The position numbers and the translations under genes were made by a program. Shown in pieces: positions 11,364-22,345 of a DNA stretch of 64,000 bases. The DNA comes from Leuctra nigra (taxonomy: Eukaryota > Arthropoda > Insecta > Plecoptera > Leuctridae): the NCBI GenBank assembly GCA_934045905.1, contig OW203763.1, positions 35,911,017 through 35,975,016 of the forward strand. The letters are read 5' to 3'. Position 1 is the first letter of the stretch, and every line of letters starts with the position of its first letter. Below the pieces are notes generated by a model. It had not been told where the DNA came from. It was given only the letters and a program-made list of their open reading frames with translations, and did no database searches.

Positions 11364-14300
11364 TCGCACCATTGTCCAGGGCTCTACCTACTGCTAGCAG
11401 GATGGGTTGTTTACCGAATATAATTCCGTGACTGTACATTGTAGACTGAGCAAAACATGTAGCAATTGAAGCCGTGACAACCGTAATGCGGCATGCAGCG
11501 TTTCCTCCCACGGCCAAAAACTCCACGGTTTCAACTCCCGCTTACTGCAGGGTACGGCTTGAGCTTTCTACACTATACGTCTTCGGGATTCCACCTTCAA
11601 TCTTGGGCCTTCACTTCAGTGATGTTGGCTGGCCGGTCCTGACACCTCAATTACACTCTTCTTCTTTTTCTAATATACTGCCGTGTTACACGTCATAAGA
11701 AATGTAAATGCAATTTTTGCAGTTTTTCAGGTTACCTACATCACTTTATGGGTTAATATTTTCTCCTCTTTCCAAAGCAGTATGAAATTTGAGAAACAGT
11801 AAAGAAAAGCAATGTATCGGCCAGTATTAAGCTAAAAACAACGCAAGAACTAGATAATTTGTCAAGAAAAAGTGAGAAACAGTAAAGCCAACAACGTATC
11901 AATAGTAAGTAGACAAGGAAAATGCAAGGCACACAAAAATATATTACAGAATGTTGGTCAGTACACAATTTTAGCTTAAAAAAACATTTTTTTAAATTTA
12001 CGAAAAGTTCAAAAACAGCTCTCGGAATATTTTTTCTCAACAATCTGGTTGATACGTTGCTTATATCCGTAACATGGCAGTAGAGATAAAAATTCTAAAG
12101 AATTAGCTTTTGTAGAATATTCCTGAGAATGTCACAAAATGTGTGCCATTTATTTACCCATACTTTGAAATTATAATGGAGATCTGTTGACAATTATATT
12201 TATTCATGTTTCTTTTATGCATGCTGAGAGCACCATACTTTGAACTGGACTGTAGAAAGTCGAATATTTATTTATGTGAGTTAGAGTTATTTGACACTTT
12301 TGGCCTTGAACTCTTTTTTCTATTTTTTGTCGAAACAGATCACAGGTCATTGCTCAAATTGTGCTAAAATTTCATTTAAACTGTTGGTCTTTGAATTCCA
12401 CTGATTGGTTAAGTTATTAAAAATTATAAAAAAAATAAATAAATTAGGTACTTTTGATTGGTTGAAAATTCCAAATGTGTGGAAAAGGTAAGCTGAAACT
12501 TTGAAGGTCACCAACACATCAAAGTGCACTCACAAATCTCACTTGTCAACACAATTACAAAAAGCCTATTACATTATTACCTCTAGCGATTGAATGATAA
12601 AAGAATATTATACATTGAATTGAACACTTAACAGGCCAAAATTTTCATAACTTTGCTTACTTTTCAATCATTGACAATGAGTTTTAATTCTGTGGGTGGT
12701 TACTTGTGCCAACTTTTGATACCTACTCAATACATTTCGAGCCTGTTATAATTTTATTGTAATACCTATTAATAATAATCTTTATCCCAGTTCCAAGAAC
12801 TGGTGATTTTTAATATAAAATTATGCATTGTGGAATAAAATAAAGGGATCATCGAGGAAACTGGGGAAGATAGTAATATAACAGACCAAAGTTAAATTGA
12901 TGGAAGTATGTTTATTTAAAATGCATAGATATTGCATAGGTTAAGGACCTAATGAGATTTTTATATATTAAATTTATAACAATGCAATTTGTAATATATT
13001 ATTTTTAAAGCTAGGTATCGAAAAAAAAAATAGAAGAATCATGAATTGAAAGATGAGATATGGCTTATATGATATTATGGTGAAACCAGGGGAATGTACC
13101 TGAAAACCTGAAACCAAAACCGTATTACTTTTTTGTCTTAACCTGAATCATTATGGTTTGGGTCTTTGTGAACCCAAACCTGAATCCAAACTAATACTTT
13201 TTCGAGATTTTTATTGGTTTGCTTCAACCTCCACTAAAAATATTGACAAAACATGACTTGTGTCCCAAATTCGTTTTTATGCGAGTTAAAATAAAAAATC
13301 TTCCTGCGGGGCAAACAGGATGTCCGACAACCCAATTTTGCACCTTCCCCCCCAACCCATTTCACAGAATAGTTAACCTTTCCCTTAGTCCCTTGGATGG
13401 GACCTTTAAGTAAGTTACATAATTTTATTGGAAACATAATTTTTTTTAAATAAAATAATACGTATTTCTAAAAAAAAAAGCCCAGAACCCTACCAAAAGA
13501 CTTGATTTTTCTGATGAAAATTTGTGTATCTGTTTCCTAAAACCTGGGTTCAAAATGAAAATTTATTGGTTTTAAACTTGAACATGTATAAACGTACACT
13601 GATTATTCTTAGCGTGGCCGTGAACCTGTACCCATATTTTTTTTTGCCTTAACCCCAACTCATAAACCCGAAACCTTGTGTTGATAGAAAATGTAGTTTT
13701 AGTAATTTTAAATATTTTTTAAATTTTTATTTAGGCGAGATTATTGATGAAGATTTTTTTGTCTCATTTTCATAATAAAAAACAAAGAATGAATGTTATG
13801 AATGTACGTAGCAAGTTTGCTAGGTAGCAATTGAATCAAAATGAAATATGTGGATTTTTTTTGTATTAACTGCTATGTAAATAAGACTTGATCACTGGCA
13901 AGGTGACACTAATATCTCAGTCATTCAAGATAATGGATTGTTTGATTGCTCATGAAATAGAAATTCAACAGACTGATATTTAACATGAATATAAAAGTTG
14001 TGAAATAAAAGAAGTTCAATGATTCTAAAAGCTATGTGCTTTAACAGCGATAATATTGGAAGAACATCCTAGTATTCACTCTTCTAGTATGTCCCATGAT
14101 AATGTGGCAGTAGAAAGATATTGTTTAAATCAAATTACATTCAAAGTCTTGATCCAATACTGTTTAGGTTCAATTCCTTGTTCTACTTGGATAAGTAGGA
14201 CAGTTTTAAGTATTGTAGGAGTTACTGGACATCTGGTAATAAACAAAATAAACATTGTACTCGAAGATTCCATTGCCATGTTATCATGGAATAGACTATC

Positions 14301-15106
14301 GCTTTGGAAAAAACGCCAAAAAACCGCAGCAGGATGTGTGAGGCATTCTCTTCCAATGCACATTGCTTTGCAAATGAATTTGAGATTTAATATGACTTAG
14401 ATTTGAATAATGACAAAATATTTGTATCTACCCGAGATCAAAAGAACAAATGCAGCTACTGCACTGGCCTACTGGCCTTTGTGAATTCATATAATTAATG
14501 AGCAGATGTCATTATTAATTCTTATATAATAAACTAGTATATAATAAACTATATCCTGTTAATTAATTATATTTAATAAAATTCAATTGTGAATTTAAAT
14601 CAGTCTTAGGTCTTTTAAAGTAAATTAAATTAAATTTTTTATTTGATTTGATGATGATGAATGATGATGAAATGATGATGAAAAATCAAAGAACTAATAA
14701 GCATGTGCAAACAACTGCTTTAACAAGGTTTAGAAGTAGAAGAAGTTTTTAGTAATAAGAACAAAATCATAATTAAAACCCAGTAAGAGCTGAAAACAAG
14801 GAGATTTACGTATACAATGCTATGAGGTATCCTTGTATGACTTGGACACAAGAAAGGAACATAGTGAAGAAGTTAAATTGGAAGATGTATAAATTTAATT
14901 GGGAAGTAACTAGTAAAGAAAGAGGTCAGACAAATGGAAGTGAGACACTATATGATACAATTTGAATACTGATAAGTATGATGGTTAAGCTGAAAGATAT
15001 TTCGCAAGGGCAAAAAAGGAAGCCTCTAAGTAGTGGGAAGGAACCAGTGAGAGCAGTAAACTTAATAATGCATGCATACTATAGTCAAAAATTTACCAAC
15101 AGCAGT
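11364..15106. other. AT-rich non-coding stretch
   Basis: No convincing gene was seen. Points of note: a short exon-like minus-strand reading at about 11364-11526 (FLAVGGNAACRITVVTASIA), of unknown nature, that runs into the palindrome; a degenerate AACCTGAAACC-rich zone at 13085-13680; within it one GCCCCGCAGG-type module on the minus strand (CTGCGGGGCAAACAGG at about 13310); a weak inverted pair CCATGATAATGTGGCA / TGCCATGTTATCATGG (14092-14295); and a GATGAT microsatellite near 14645. Confidence 0.6.
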
Positions 15107-15112
15107 CTACCA

Positions 15113-15493
15113 AATTCGCGTTTTCGGGGTGACCAGATGGCAGCACTTTCCAGGCCGCTATAACCGCCATGACACTGCGCAGTAACGCGCATTGGTTTGT
15201 TTACGTTGTTTGCTGTCATGGCGTCATGGCGGTATCGAAATGTCAGTGAAGGTGGAATAACTTGTGAGTTGTGTTGTTTACGTTATTACTTTGTTATTAT
15301 TTCATTTTATCATTTCCACCAGATTCCTTACCATAATTGTGGTTTATTTCCGAAGATAATAAATACTGCATTTCTGATCAAAATGACATTGATAACATCA
15401 ATAACATTGGCGGCCGAAACGAAAACGACTCGAGTCTATAGCAGTTATACTTTCTCACACTAGAGTGTGCACCCTTTGCTCGAAAACGCGAAT
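15113..15493. mobile_element. Possible small TIR element
   Basis: ATTCGCGTTTTCG at the left meets its complement CGAAAACGCGAAT at the right, about 380 bp apart. Within it is a second inverted pair (ACCGCCATGACA / TGTCATGG..ATGGCGGT, 15166-15236). No certain target duplication is seen. It lies just downstream of the large transposase ORF but does not pair with anything upstream of that gene. Confidence 0.45.
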
Positions 15494-15826
15494 ATAAGCT
15501 ACATTACTCCTCATGCATCACTAAAACTTAACAATACTTGCATTACCAGAAAAATATTGCACTTATTGATATAAAATTACAGTATATATTAAATTGTTTA
15601 AGGAGGGCATTCAAAGTCTACAGCACTATTGTAAGAGAGAGAGACACATCGCTGATGGTGTAATTGATGGCACCTGATACATTTAACAACAGCACTATCA
15701 TGGACGCTACAGCACGCTATATGCCCCGACACAAGTCTTCGTGACTTATTGGGGTATATATATCAAACAAATATGTAAACACTGTGTGAACACACTCTCT
15801 GTACCATTTTGAAAAATAAAAATAAA

Positions 15827-18800
15827 TCAAATCAAATGTGGATCAGCTGCCAGAACTGGGCCCGAACAAGTAACACATTTTGTTTTTGAGTATCTGTGAT
15901 TTTGTAAACAATTTTTTGCCAATGTCTGGTATATTTTTTTCCTATAATGACTTGTATTAATATTATCAGTAAGGGGTTTATCATTCAATATACAAGACAT
16001 ATAGTAGCAAAGAAATACCACACAGCTCATTGCATCAGACTGTAGCGCATGTGGAGGGCAGAGGATTTGCCAAGACTCAGAATTACCTAAACGTTGATTA
16101 AAAAACACCTTCAGTAAACGAATATACTCTAAGGTATAACTATTTCCAACTGTATGACTACTACTTAACGAGTCATAAACTTCCAGAACACGACTGCTGG
16201 GTTTGCAAACAATTAGAATCCAGTGTATATTGGAAACATTTGTAGGAATTAAAACTACTCTCGCAGCAGAAATATCAATTCCACTCAATATGTTTGTGCC
16301 ATCACAACCATGTTCCAGTGCCCATTGATTAAATGCTGTAAAGTACCTAATGTTGTCCAAAGGATTGTGATGATTACAAATTTCATACGTGTAACCGAAA
16401 ATGATCATATTAGAAAGCCAACCTGTTTTAAAATCTGCATCGTTCCTTTGGAGGGCTGCCATGTCGTTAGCATTTACCTCTGGTTCCAAGGACTTGAGGT
16501 CAGAAAAAGCTATATGCACGTGGCCTTGGGTTACTGCATGGTAAGCAGTAAAATGTAATAAAATCTCAAGTAGAGCAACATAATTTAACTCTGGTGTGAA
16601 TGGCTTAATCCGGCTACTATATGTGTGAACAGCGGTGGAATTAAATCTCTTATATGACGGCATTACAGGGGGAGGTCCTAATTTTGAAACTACAGTGGAT
16701 TGCTTAGCCCGAGGAACAGTTACTGTACTTTTGGGGGCAATTGACATATTATTGGCTTTTACAATGTTCGTAATATCATCCAACACAGATGTTTGTTTAA
16801 TATTCGAGTCCCCTGAATGCGTGGAATTTATTGCTAACAGTGACGCCCTCATACCTTTTTTGTCGTCAAATGAAGGGTTTTGTAAAGCAGATGTAGATGG
16901 TTTTCTAATTGCTGTAGTACGGCGAAATTTATGCTTTGACTGCAGTTCGAATTTTTTACTTGTAAAAACTTTTAACGTGGGACTCATTGGTTTAAGGTAT
17001 CTCAATTTGGTAGCAGCAATACCTCTGCACTGAGAAACAAGAGAACTTAATGTTTTCTCTACATTGTGCATTAAAAGTTTGCTAATGGATTCATCATTAA
17101 TGAAGCCTCTTAGTTCCTCAATGTGTTCGATACATTTTGCACGAGATCTTGGCAAATCATCAATGAGAGATTCAGTATAATTATTAATTGGATTTGTAAT
17201 GATAGGAAACGATGAATTAGAGTCCACATGATCACTACAGACAACGTTCAAGGATGCGGGGACTGGTACTTTATTTAGTTTTCTGTTTCTAAATGAATGT
17301 ATTTTATGGATATGCTTGCAGATGCCACTCAAATCAGGACATGAGCAATGGTACATGTGACCACAAAGAACTATACAAGTGTTTTCTAAACATATTTCAA
17401 AGCAAAAATCAAAATTACAACTATCTCTTTCAACTGTTACAAAATAAATAACTTCACAATTAGTCTTGTTTTGAGACAAAACTTTCCAGGAAAAACCGCT
17501 AACATCTACCTGAGAAATATTGTCATCAGGAATGTGCACCCCGCGGATGTGACGTTTACCAAAAGACGCAGGGACATCAGACTTAGCTTCATTGGTTAGA
17601 ATTCTTTTTTTATTTTCTAAGTATCTATCCCTCTCCATTTCAAATAATACTTTTAATAAAACATCTACCCTAGCATTTTGCTTTCGTTGGAAGAATTGAG
17701 TTTTTAATTTATTGTGAAATGACTCACAGTACATGTTAGTATGCGTATTTGAATGAGGGAAATTTCTATGACAGTATGCCCAAACTTCTGGTCTATTTGA
17801 ATAATATGTGACAAAATAATCTACAAAACCAGGACACAAATGCTTGAATTTATTTATAAAATTATTCAAAAGAGTATCAAACTGATAAACATTCCGCTCT
17901 TTCAAAATAACTTCTAAGGCAGTGAAGACGTCCCTCTGTAAGCTTTGATCATGAATGTGAAGACCAATGTTTTTTTGCCAAGCGCGTTTAACATGCCACA
18001 CACAGAGAAAGTGGTGCCTTGCTTTTTCACCAAAGGCATTCTTAACAGATTGCCATCCTCTTTGGTCATCATCTGTCATAAGGACATTGATATCGATACC
18101 ATCGGGGCATCGTGAAGCAATGTTTGAAAAGCATGAAGTTAATGTTGCGGTTTTGTCGTCATTGGTAATGAAGTGAGCAACCGGGTAACCGTAACCGAAT
18201 TCATCAGGAACAACAAATGTATACAAGTAATAGCCATATTGAGTAGTGCTATAGGTTGAATCCAAACATAAAATCTTCACTGAACCCTGCTTCATCATTT
18301 CTAACTGTTCTTTAGTTTGAATACCTACAACAAATAAATCTTTACTATACGGCAAATTATCTAAATCCGTATTACCTACAACGGTGTCTCCTCCCATTGG
18401 TTTATATACAATGATGGAGTCGTCTTTCTGTTCTAATTTACCTTGAATAAAAACTGCAACCGATGTAGCATCATCGGCTAAACGTCCCTTTGCTTTCAAT
18501 GCACTGTCAAACTGATTCAAGTACCTCATGGATACTTGATGAATTTTTTTTGGAAATAGCGTACCATCTCTCTTGTCCAGAAGACCAGCATCTTCCTGCA
18601 TATCTAGTTTGATTTTACGTTTTGACACACCATCATTTAATTTGCCCTCAATAAAGGATCGAGTATCCTCTTGATATTGACGATATTTTACATTTTCAAA
18701 TTTTAAATCATGGGTATGGGACTTTATATATTCTACATTAAGAACACCATTATTTATTGCCACTAGCATTCGAGCTGGGCAGTCAAAATCAGGAACTTGA

Positions 18801-20875
18801 CCTTTTGTCCATTTCTGTGAAGTGAGCCTGTAGTGATCATTTTTCATCCTATGAGTTTTATTTTCAACATCGAATTGACATGTATAGTAAGTGTGTGCTG
18901 TATCGCCACGATTTGAACTACTTGAATTTGTAAAACTAGAGAATTTTTTGATTTCCTCCTCTGCCTTCCACTTTTTAAATAAGGCCATGTTAGGAAATGT
19001 AAGGTGCTCACTTTCAAATATGTATCCATGAACACTTGCCAAATGGTTAATCATCGCGACTTTGTGATAGAATGTATTATTGCAAACATCGACTAGACAT
19101 TTAGTTCGAGCCGGTCCATGTCTGTCCTTCTCTCCACAGGTTGTTAAATGTCTGGAATAAGCATGCCTATTTGCATATAATTTGTTGCAAGCACTACATT
19201 CTCGAGGATAAACTATTTTCCCTCCCGCACAAACTCTTGTACTAAAAGCTAAATCTTGAAGAGAATTATTGCTATCATCAACACGGTGCTTGACAACTAA
19301 TGTGGGCAATGTGACAGAACAGCCTGGAGGAGACTGGTTGCCAGGGGAACAAGACAGAGCAACCTTTACACTGGCACCTTCCTTGGGGATCGGTGAGTGT
19401 CTCGGGAGCTGTGAATGGCGAGGGAAAGAAACAAACCGAGAAACTTGCGGCTTCCTCTTGCGAGGTACAAGGACAGTAGAGTGCATGCAAGAAGAAAAGC
19501 CATCACAATAGCTGTCACCAAGAACACTAAACTTATTAACACTCTCAAACATCATTTGTGGTCGGGCTCCATTCAAGACATGCACCGAGGGAACTTTCAT
19601 GTGGGGGACATGCACCGAGTGGACATTCATGTGGGGGACATGCACCGAGGGTACTTTCATGCGGGGGACATGCACCGAGGGGACATTCATGTGGGGGACA
19701 TGCACCGAGGGGACATTCACGGAGGTAACTTTCATGCGGGGGACATGCACCGAGGGGACATTCATGTGGGGGACATGCACCGAGGGGACATTCACGGAGG
19801 TAACTTTCATGCGGGGGACATGCACCGAGGGGACATTCATGTGGGGGACATGCACCGAGGGAACTTTCATGCGGGGGACATGCACCGAGGGGACATTCAT
19901 GTGGGGGACATTCACCGAGGGAACTTTCATGCGGGGGATATGCACCGAGGGAACTTTCATGCGGGGGACATGCACCGAGGGGACATTCATGTGGGGGACA
20001 TGCACCGAGGGAACATTCATGCGGGGGACATGCACCGAGGGGACATTCATGTGGGGGACATGCACCGAGGGAACATTCATGCGGGGGACATGCACCGGAG
20101 GAGGCAGAAGAAAAGTAAAGCCTGGAGGAGGCAGAATACAAGGGAAGCCTGGAGGAGGGACAGAAACATCAAGAGGGGGGACAGATACATCAAGAGGAGG
20201 GACAGATACATCAAGAGGGGAGACAGTAACATCAAGAGAGGGGACAGAAACATCAAGAGAGGGGACAACAAAATGAGGGGACCTCAGGACAGGAAAGTCT
20301 ACATTCAGTGAAAAGCTTGGCATAGAAGGTAGGACAGAAGAACATGAAGTAACAAACTTGTCATACACAGACCTAATATACTCAAACCCTGTGGTAGAGA
20401 GGTGCAGGCCATCGCCTCCGATGTGGTCTCGAGCGAGGAATGTGTGCCACTGGTCGCACAGCTCGACTTCCCACGCGCTGCACCTCCGACGCAGCTCGGT
20501 GTTCAGCTGCTTCGCCTTGTTGTTAAAGTCCTCCGCTTCCCTGATGCGGTCTGCCCGTGCCTTCCGGTGGTCAAACTCATTCACGTGGCGCGGCAAAACT
20601 GTGCAAATCACAATCCGTATCAGGGGATTTGCCTGCCTCGTTTCGCAAATGAGGGACTCAAATTCCCTAAGGATGCAGTGGATGGATTGGAATTCGTTAG
20701 ACACATTGTTTGTGCCGACATGGAAGATGACGGCACGGTAGTAGGGGACGATGCGCACGGCGTGCTCCTTAATGTGACAGATGTGCCCGCCAGGGAATGA
20801 CTGCACTGCGAGAGTGTCGCCATTCCAGTCGGACACATATTTCACCTGCGAGTCACCGATTACAATCAGGGACAT
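15827..20875 (-). CDS. MULE-type transposase fused to SGNH hydrolase and Ulp1-like protease
   Basis: A single uninterrupted 1,682-residue ORF. In order: SGNH/GDSL hydrolase (about 1-180; GDSQ with S9, GTNN 54-57, D155..H158); a low-complexity linker of 7- and 10-residue repeats (about 205-435); a C2HC/C2H2 finger pair (C560 to about 615); a FLYWCH/WRKY-GCM1-like finger (C666, C699, H720-x-H722); a MULE DDE core (D872 in CLDST, D935-937 in MTDDD, C958-x2-H961, E1051 in YCESFHNK); a SWIM finger (C1177-x-C1179-x6-C1186-x-H1188); and a Ulp1/C48-type protease with H1551, D1568, Q1612 and C1618. The start is the only ATG ahead of the SGNH motif. MULE-Ulp1 fusions are known in plants; the SGNH domain in front is unusual. 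No terminal inverted repeat could be matched across the gene, so transposon versus domesticated gene is unresolved. All catalytic residues are intact. Confidence 0.9.
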   Translation of the reverse strand: MSLIVIGDSQVKYVSDWNGDTLAVQSFPGGHICHIKEHAVRIVPYYRAVIFHVGTNNVSNEFQSIHCILREFESLICETRQANPLIRIVICTVLPRHVNEFDHRKARADRIREAEDFNNKAKQLNTELRRRCSAWEVELCDQWHTFLARDHIGGDGLHLSTTGFEYIRSVYDKFVTSCSSVLPSMPSFSLNVDFPVLRSPHFVVPSLDVSVPSLDVTVSPLDVSVPPLDVSVPPLDVSVPPPGFPCILPPPGFTFLLPPPVHVPRMNVPSVHVPHMNVPSVHVPRMNVPSVHVPHMNVPSVHVPRMKVPSVHIPRMKVPSVNVPHMNVPSVHVPRMKVPSVHVPHMNVPSVHVPRMKVTSVNVPSVHVPHMNVPSVHVPRMKVTSVNVPSVHVPHMNVPSVHVPRMKVPSVHVPHMNVHSVHVPHMKVPSVHVLNGARPQMMFESVNKFSVLGDSYCDGFSSCMHSTVLVPRKRKPQVSRFVSFPRHSQLPRHSPIPKEGASVKVALSCSPGNQSPPGCSVTLPTLVVKHRVDDSNNSLQDLAFSTRVCAGGKIVYPRECSACNKLYANRHAYSRHLTTCGEKDRHGPARTKCLVDVCNNTFYHKVAMINHLASVHGYIFESEHLTFPNMALFKKWKAEEEIKKFSSFTNSSSSNRGDTAHTYYTCQFDVENKTHRMKNDHYRLTSQKWTKGQVPDFDCPARMLVAINNGVLNVEYIKSHTHDLKFENVKYRQYQEDTRSFIEGKLNDGVSKRKIKLDMQEDAGLLDKRDGTLFPKKIHQVSMRYLNQFDSALKAKGRLADDATSVAVFIQGKLEQKDDSIIVYKPMGGDTVVGNTDLDNLPYSKDLFVVGIQTKEQLEMMKQGSVKILCLDSTYSTTQYGYYLYTFVVPDEFGYGYPVAHFITNDDKTATLTSCFSNIASRCPDGIDINVLMTDDDQRGWQSVKNAFGEKARHHFLCVWHVKRAWQKNIGLHIHDQSLQRDVFTALEVILKERNVYQFDTLLNNFINKFKHLCPGFVDYFVTYYSNRPEVWAYCHRNFPHSNTHTNMYCESFHNKLKTQFFQRKQNARVDVLLKVLFEMERDRYLENKKRILTNEAKSDVPASFGKRHIRGVHIPDDNISQVDVSGFSWKVLSQNKTNCEVIYFVTVERDSCNFDFCFEICLENTCIVLCGHMYHCSCPDLSGICKHIHKIHSFRNRKLNKVPVPASLNVVCSDHVDSNSSFPIITNPINNYTESLIDDLPRSRAKCIEHIEELRGFINDESISKLLMHNVEKTLSSLVSQCRGIAATKLRYLKPMSPTLKVFTSKKFELQSKHKFRRTTAIRKPSTSALQNPSFDDKKGMRASLLAINSTHSGDSNIKQTSVLDDITNIVKANNMSIAPKSTVTVPRAKQSTVVSKLGPPPVMPSYKRFNSTAVHTYSSRIKPFTPELNYVALLEILLHFTAYHAVTQGHVHIAFSDLKSLEPEVNANDMAALQRNDADFKTGWLSNMIIFGYTYEICNHHNPLDNIRYFTAFNQWALEHGCDGTNILSGIDISAARVVLIPTNVSNIHWILIVCKPSSRVLEVYDSLSSSHTVGNSYTLEYIRLLKVFFNQRLGNSESWQILCPPHALQSDAMSCVVFLCYYMSCILNDKPLTDNINTSHYRKKIYQTLAKNCLQNHRYSKTKCVTCSGPVLAADPHLI
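19578..20097. repeat. 30 bp coding minisatellite within the transposase ORF
   Basis: About 16 units of 30 bp (GGGGGACATGCACCGAGGGG plus ACATTCATGT on the plus strand) encode a ten-residue motif such as VPSVHVPHMN on the minus strand. Two extra 15 bp half-units occur near 19718 and 19787. Every step is a multiple of 3, so the host frame is kept and three other frames also stay open. This explains the long false ORFs here. It is a hydrophobic/His-rich flexible linker, probably length-variable between individuals. Confidence 0.92.
20157..20275. repeat. 21 bp coding repeat (VSVPPLD units)
   Basis: About five 21 bp units (GGGACAGATACATCAAGAGG and variants) encode a seven-residue proline-rich motif between the SGNH domain and the 30 bp minisatellite. 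Confidence 0.8.
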
Positions 20876-21056
20876 GACAGAAAATAGGAGAAAATATTAG
20901 AAATTGAAAACTAAACTGGCCTGATCACTCTGATGTCTCCCAAACACTCCTAGCAGTACAGCTCAGGTAGGCAGGAGAAGCTGTTAAAATTAATGCACAT
21001 CAAAAGACTGGAACATTGTGAGAATGTGTGGTATAATAAGGAATAGTAGTCTGTTC
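20876..21056. promoter_or_regulatory. Upstream region of the large ORF
   Basis: About 180 bp separate the start codon at 20875 from a MITE at 21057. No TATA box or clear terminal inverted repeat of the transposase gene was found. If a promoter exists it lies here or within the MITE. Confidence 0.25.
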
Positions 21057-21212
21057 GTCGGGGTGTTCTAACCTGCTCAGATCACACCAGAAGTCATCAC
21101 GAAACAGTTTACTTATACTTATCCGTCGAGTTTTGATTCATAATCCTTGCACCTAACATATTCAGTGACGTACTTCCACTTGCTCGGAGCAGGTTAGAAC
21201 ACCCCGACAAAC
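21057..21212. mobile_element. Small MITE with 22 bp inverted ends
   Basis: GTCGGGGTGTTCTAACCTGC at the left is mirrored by GCAGGTTAGAACACCCCGAC at the right; the pair continues a few bases less perfectly (TGTTCGTC / GACAAACA). No ORF and no certain target duplication. Confidence 0.8.
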
Positions 21213-21399
21213 AATCCTGCACGACATAGAAAAATGTCTATTTCCCAGCCTCAATCCTCCGTAGATTGGTTTATCTACCTAGAGAGTAAAGGTTCAGAGT
21301 CAGCCGTCTTGCCATGGAAATATCAAGGAATTTCGTGGCCCCCTGGTGCCCCCCCCAGCGAAATGTTTGAACATCAATTAAGCTGTACCATTTTTAGCT

Positions 21400-22345
21400 A
21401 GGTACCACTAGGAAAACGCTCTGTGTAACGCGTTGATGAGCGAGCACGGACAGGCGCAACACCTCGAACCGAAATTATGTCTATCGAAAATATCATTAAA
21501 AGCCAATAATTCTTTAATTTGTCAGACTCAAGTATAAAAATCTCAAAATTGTCCTAAAACATTAGTCCCAATAACCATGTAAAGCTTGAACCTTTTGAAC
21601 CTTTCTGATTGAACTGTTCCTCGTTAATATTCAAAAATCACAGGATCTCTTAAAAAAAATAGACCTGGGACCACTCATATGATAAAAGTGTGTGTACTTA
21701 CACAATATTAGATCGATCTGTTGAATGGTCATATCAGTTTCATACATTTGAAAGTTTCTACTCTAACTAGGTACCTTGGAACTATAAAGAGTCGAAGTAG
21801 CCGTGATCAACATTTTCGAGATATTTGACAGCCAACACGCAAAATGTCCGTAAAACGTCAATAACTTTTGGATTTAAACATAGATTAGTCTGAAAATTGT
21901 CAAAAATGCAGATAATGTTAGTCCCAATGACCATGCAAAGTTTTAAGTTGATCAGTCATACGGTTCAAGTTTAAATTTAAAAAATTACATAAAAGATTTT
22001 TTTAAATTTTAACCAATGGGAGGATTTGGCTGAAACTTTGTAAGATTGGGTACAATGTTGGTCGCCATGACTTGTCAAAATTTCAAATTGATCGGAACTA
22101 CCAATCAAAAGATATTTTTTTTTAAATTTGAACCAATCACATGAGCCCGTTCAAAAACGATCCCAGGGACCGCATAGATTACGTTAGTATATGTGCAAAA
22201 TTTCAGATCGATTGGTTGTGCCGTTTGACCTGGGCAGTGAACACAAAAAAAACAACAAAAAAACAAAAAAAAACAAAAAAAACAAACACACAGAGAAAGT
22301 GCCGTAAGAGTACCGTGGTGACGCTCGCTACGCTCGCTCAATAAA
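21400..22345 (-). repeat. Diverged inverted copy of the GAGCGAGCG repeat family
   Basis: On the minus strand this reads like the segment at 24060-24625. It has the GAGCGAGCG-rich start, the GATYGATCTGAAATTTTGCACA module, a CATGGTNAT..ACCAANAT module, and CGAGCACGGACAGGCGCAAC matching the GTGCTCGCTCATCAACGC block of the duplication. The short module is repeated three or four times in this copy. The same modules occur inside the hAT at 1822-3473. No function is assigned. Confidence 0.65.

Noticed and set aside
11188..11526. 112-codon minus-strand ORF with hydrophobic start
   Set aside because: Half of it lies in the palindrome arm and the start is GTG. Possibly an old exon, but no support.
19415..20311. 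Long plus-strand ORFs (298 and 225 codons) opposite the transposase gene
   Set aside because: They exist because the 30 bp minisatellite has no stops in several frames. The minus-strand frame is the one that continues into known domains on both sides.
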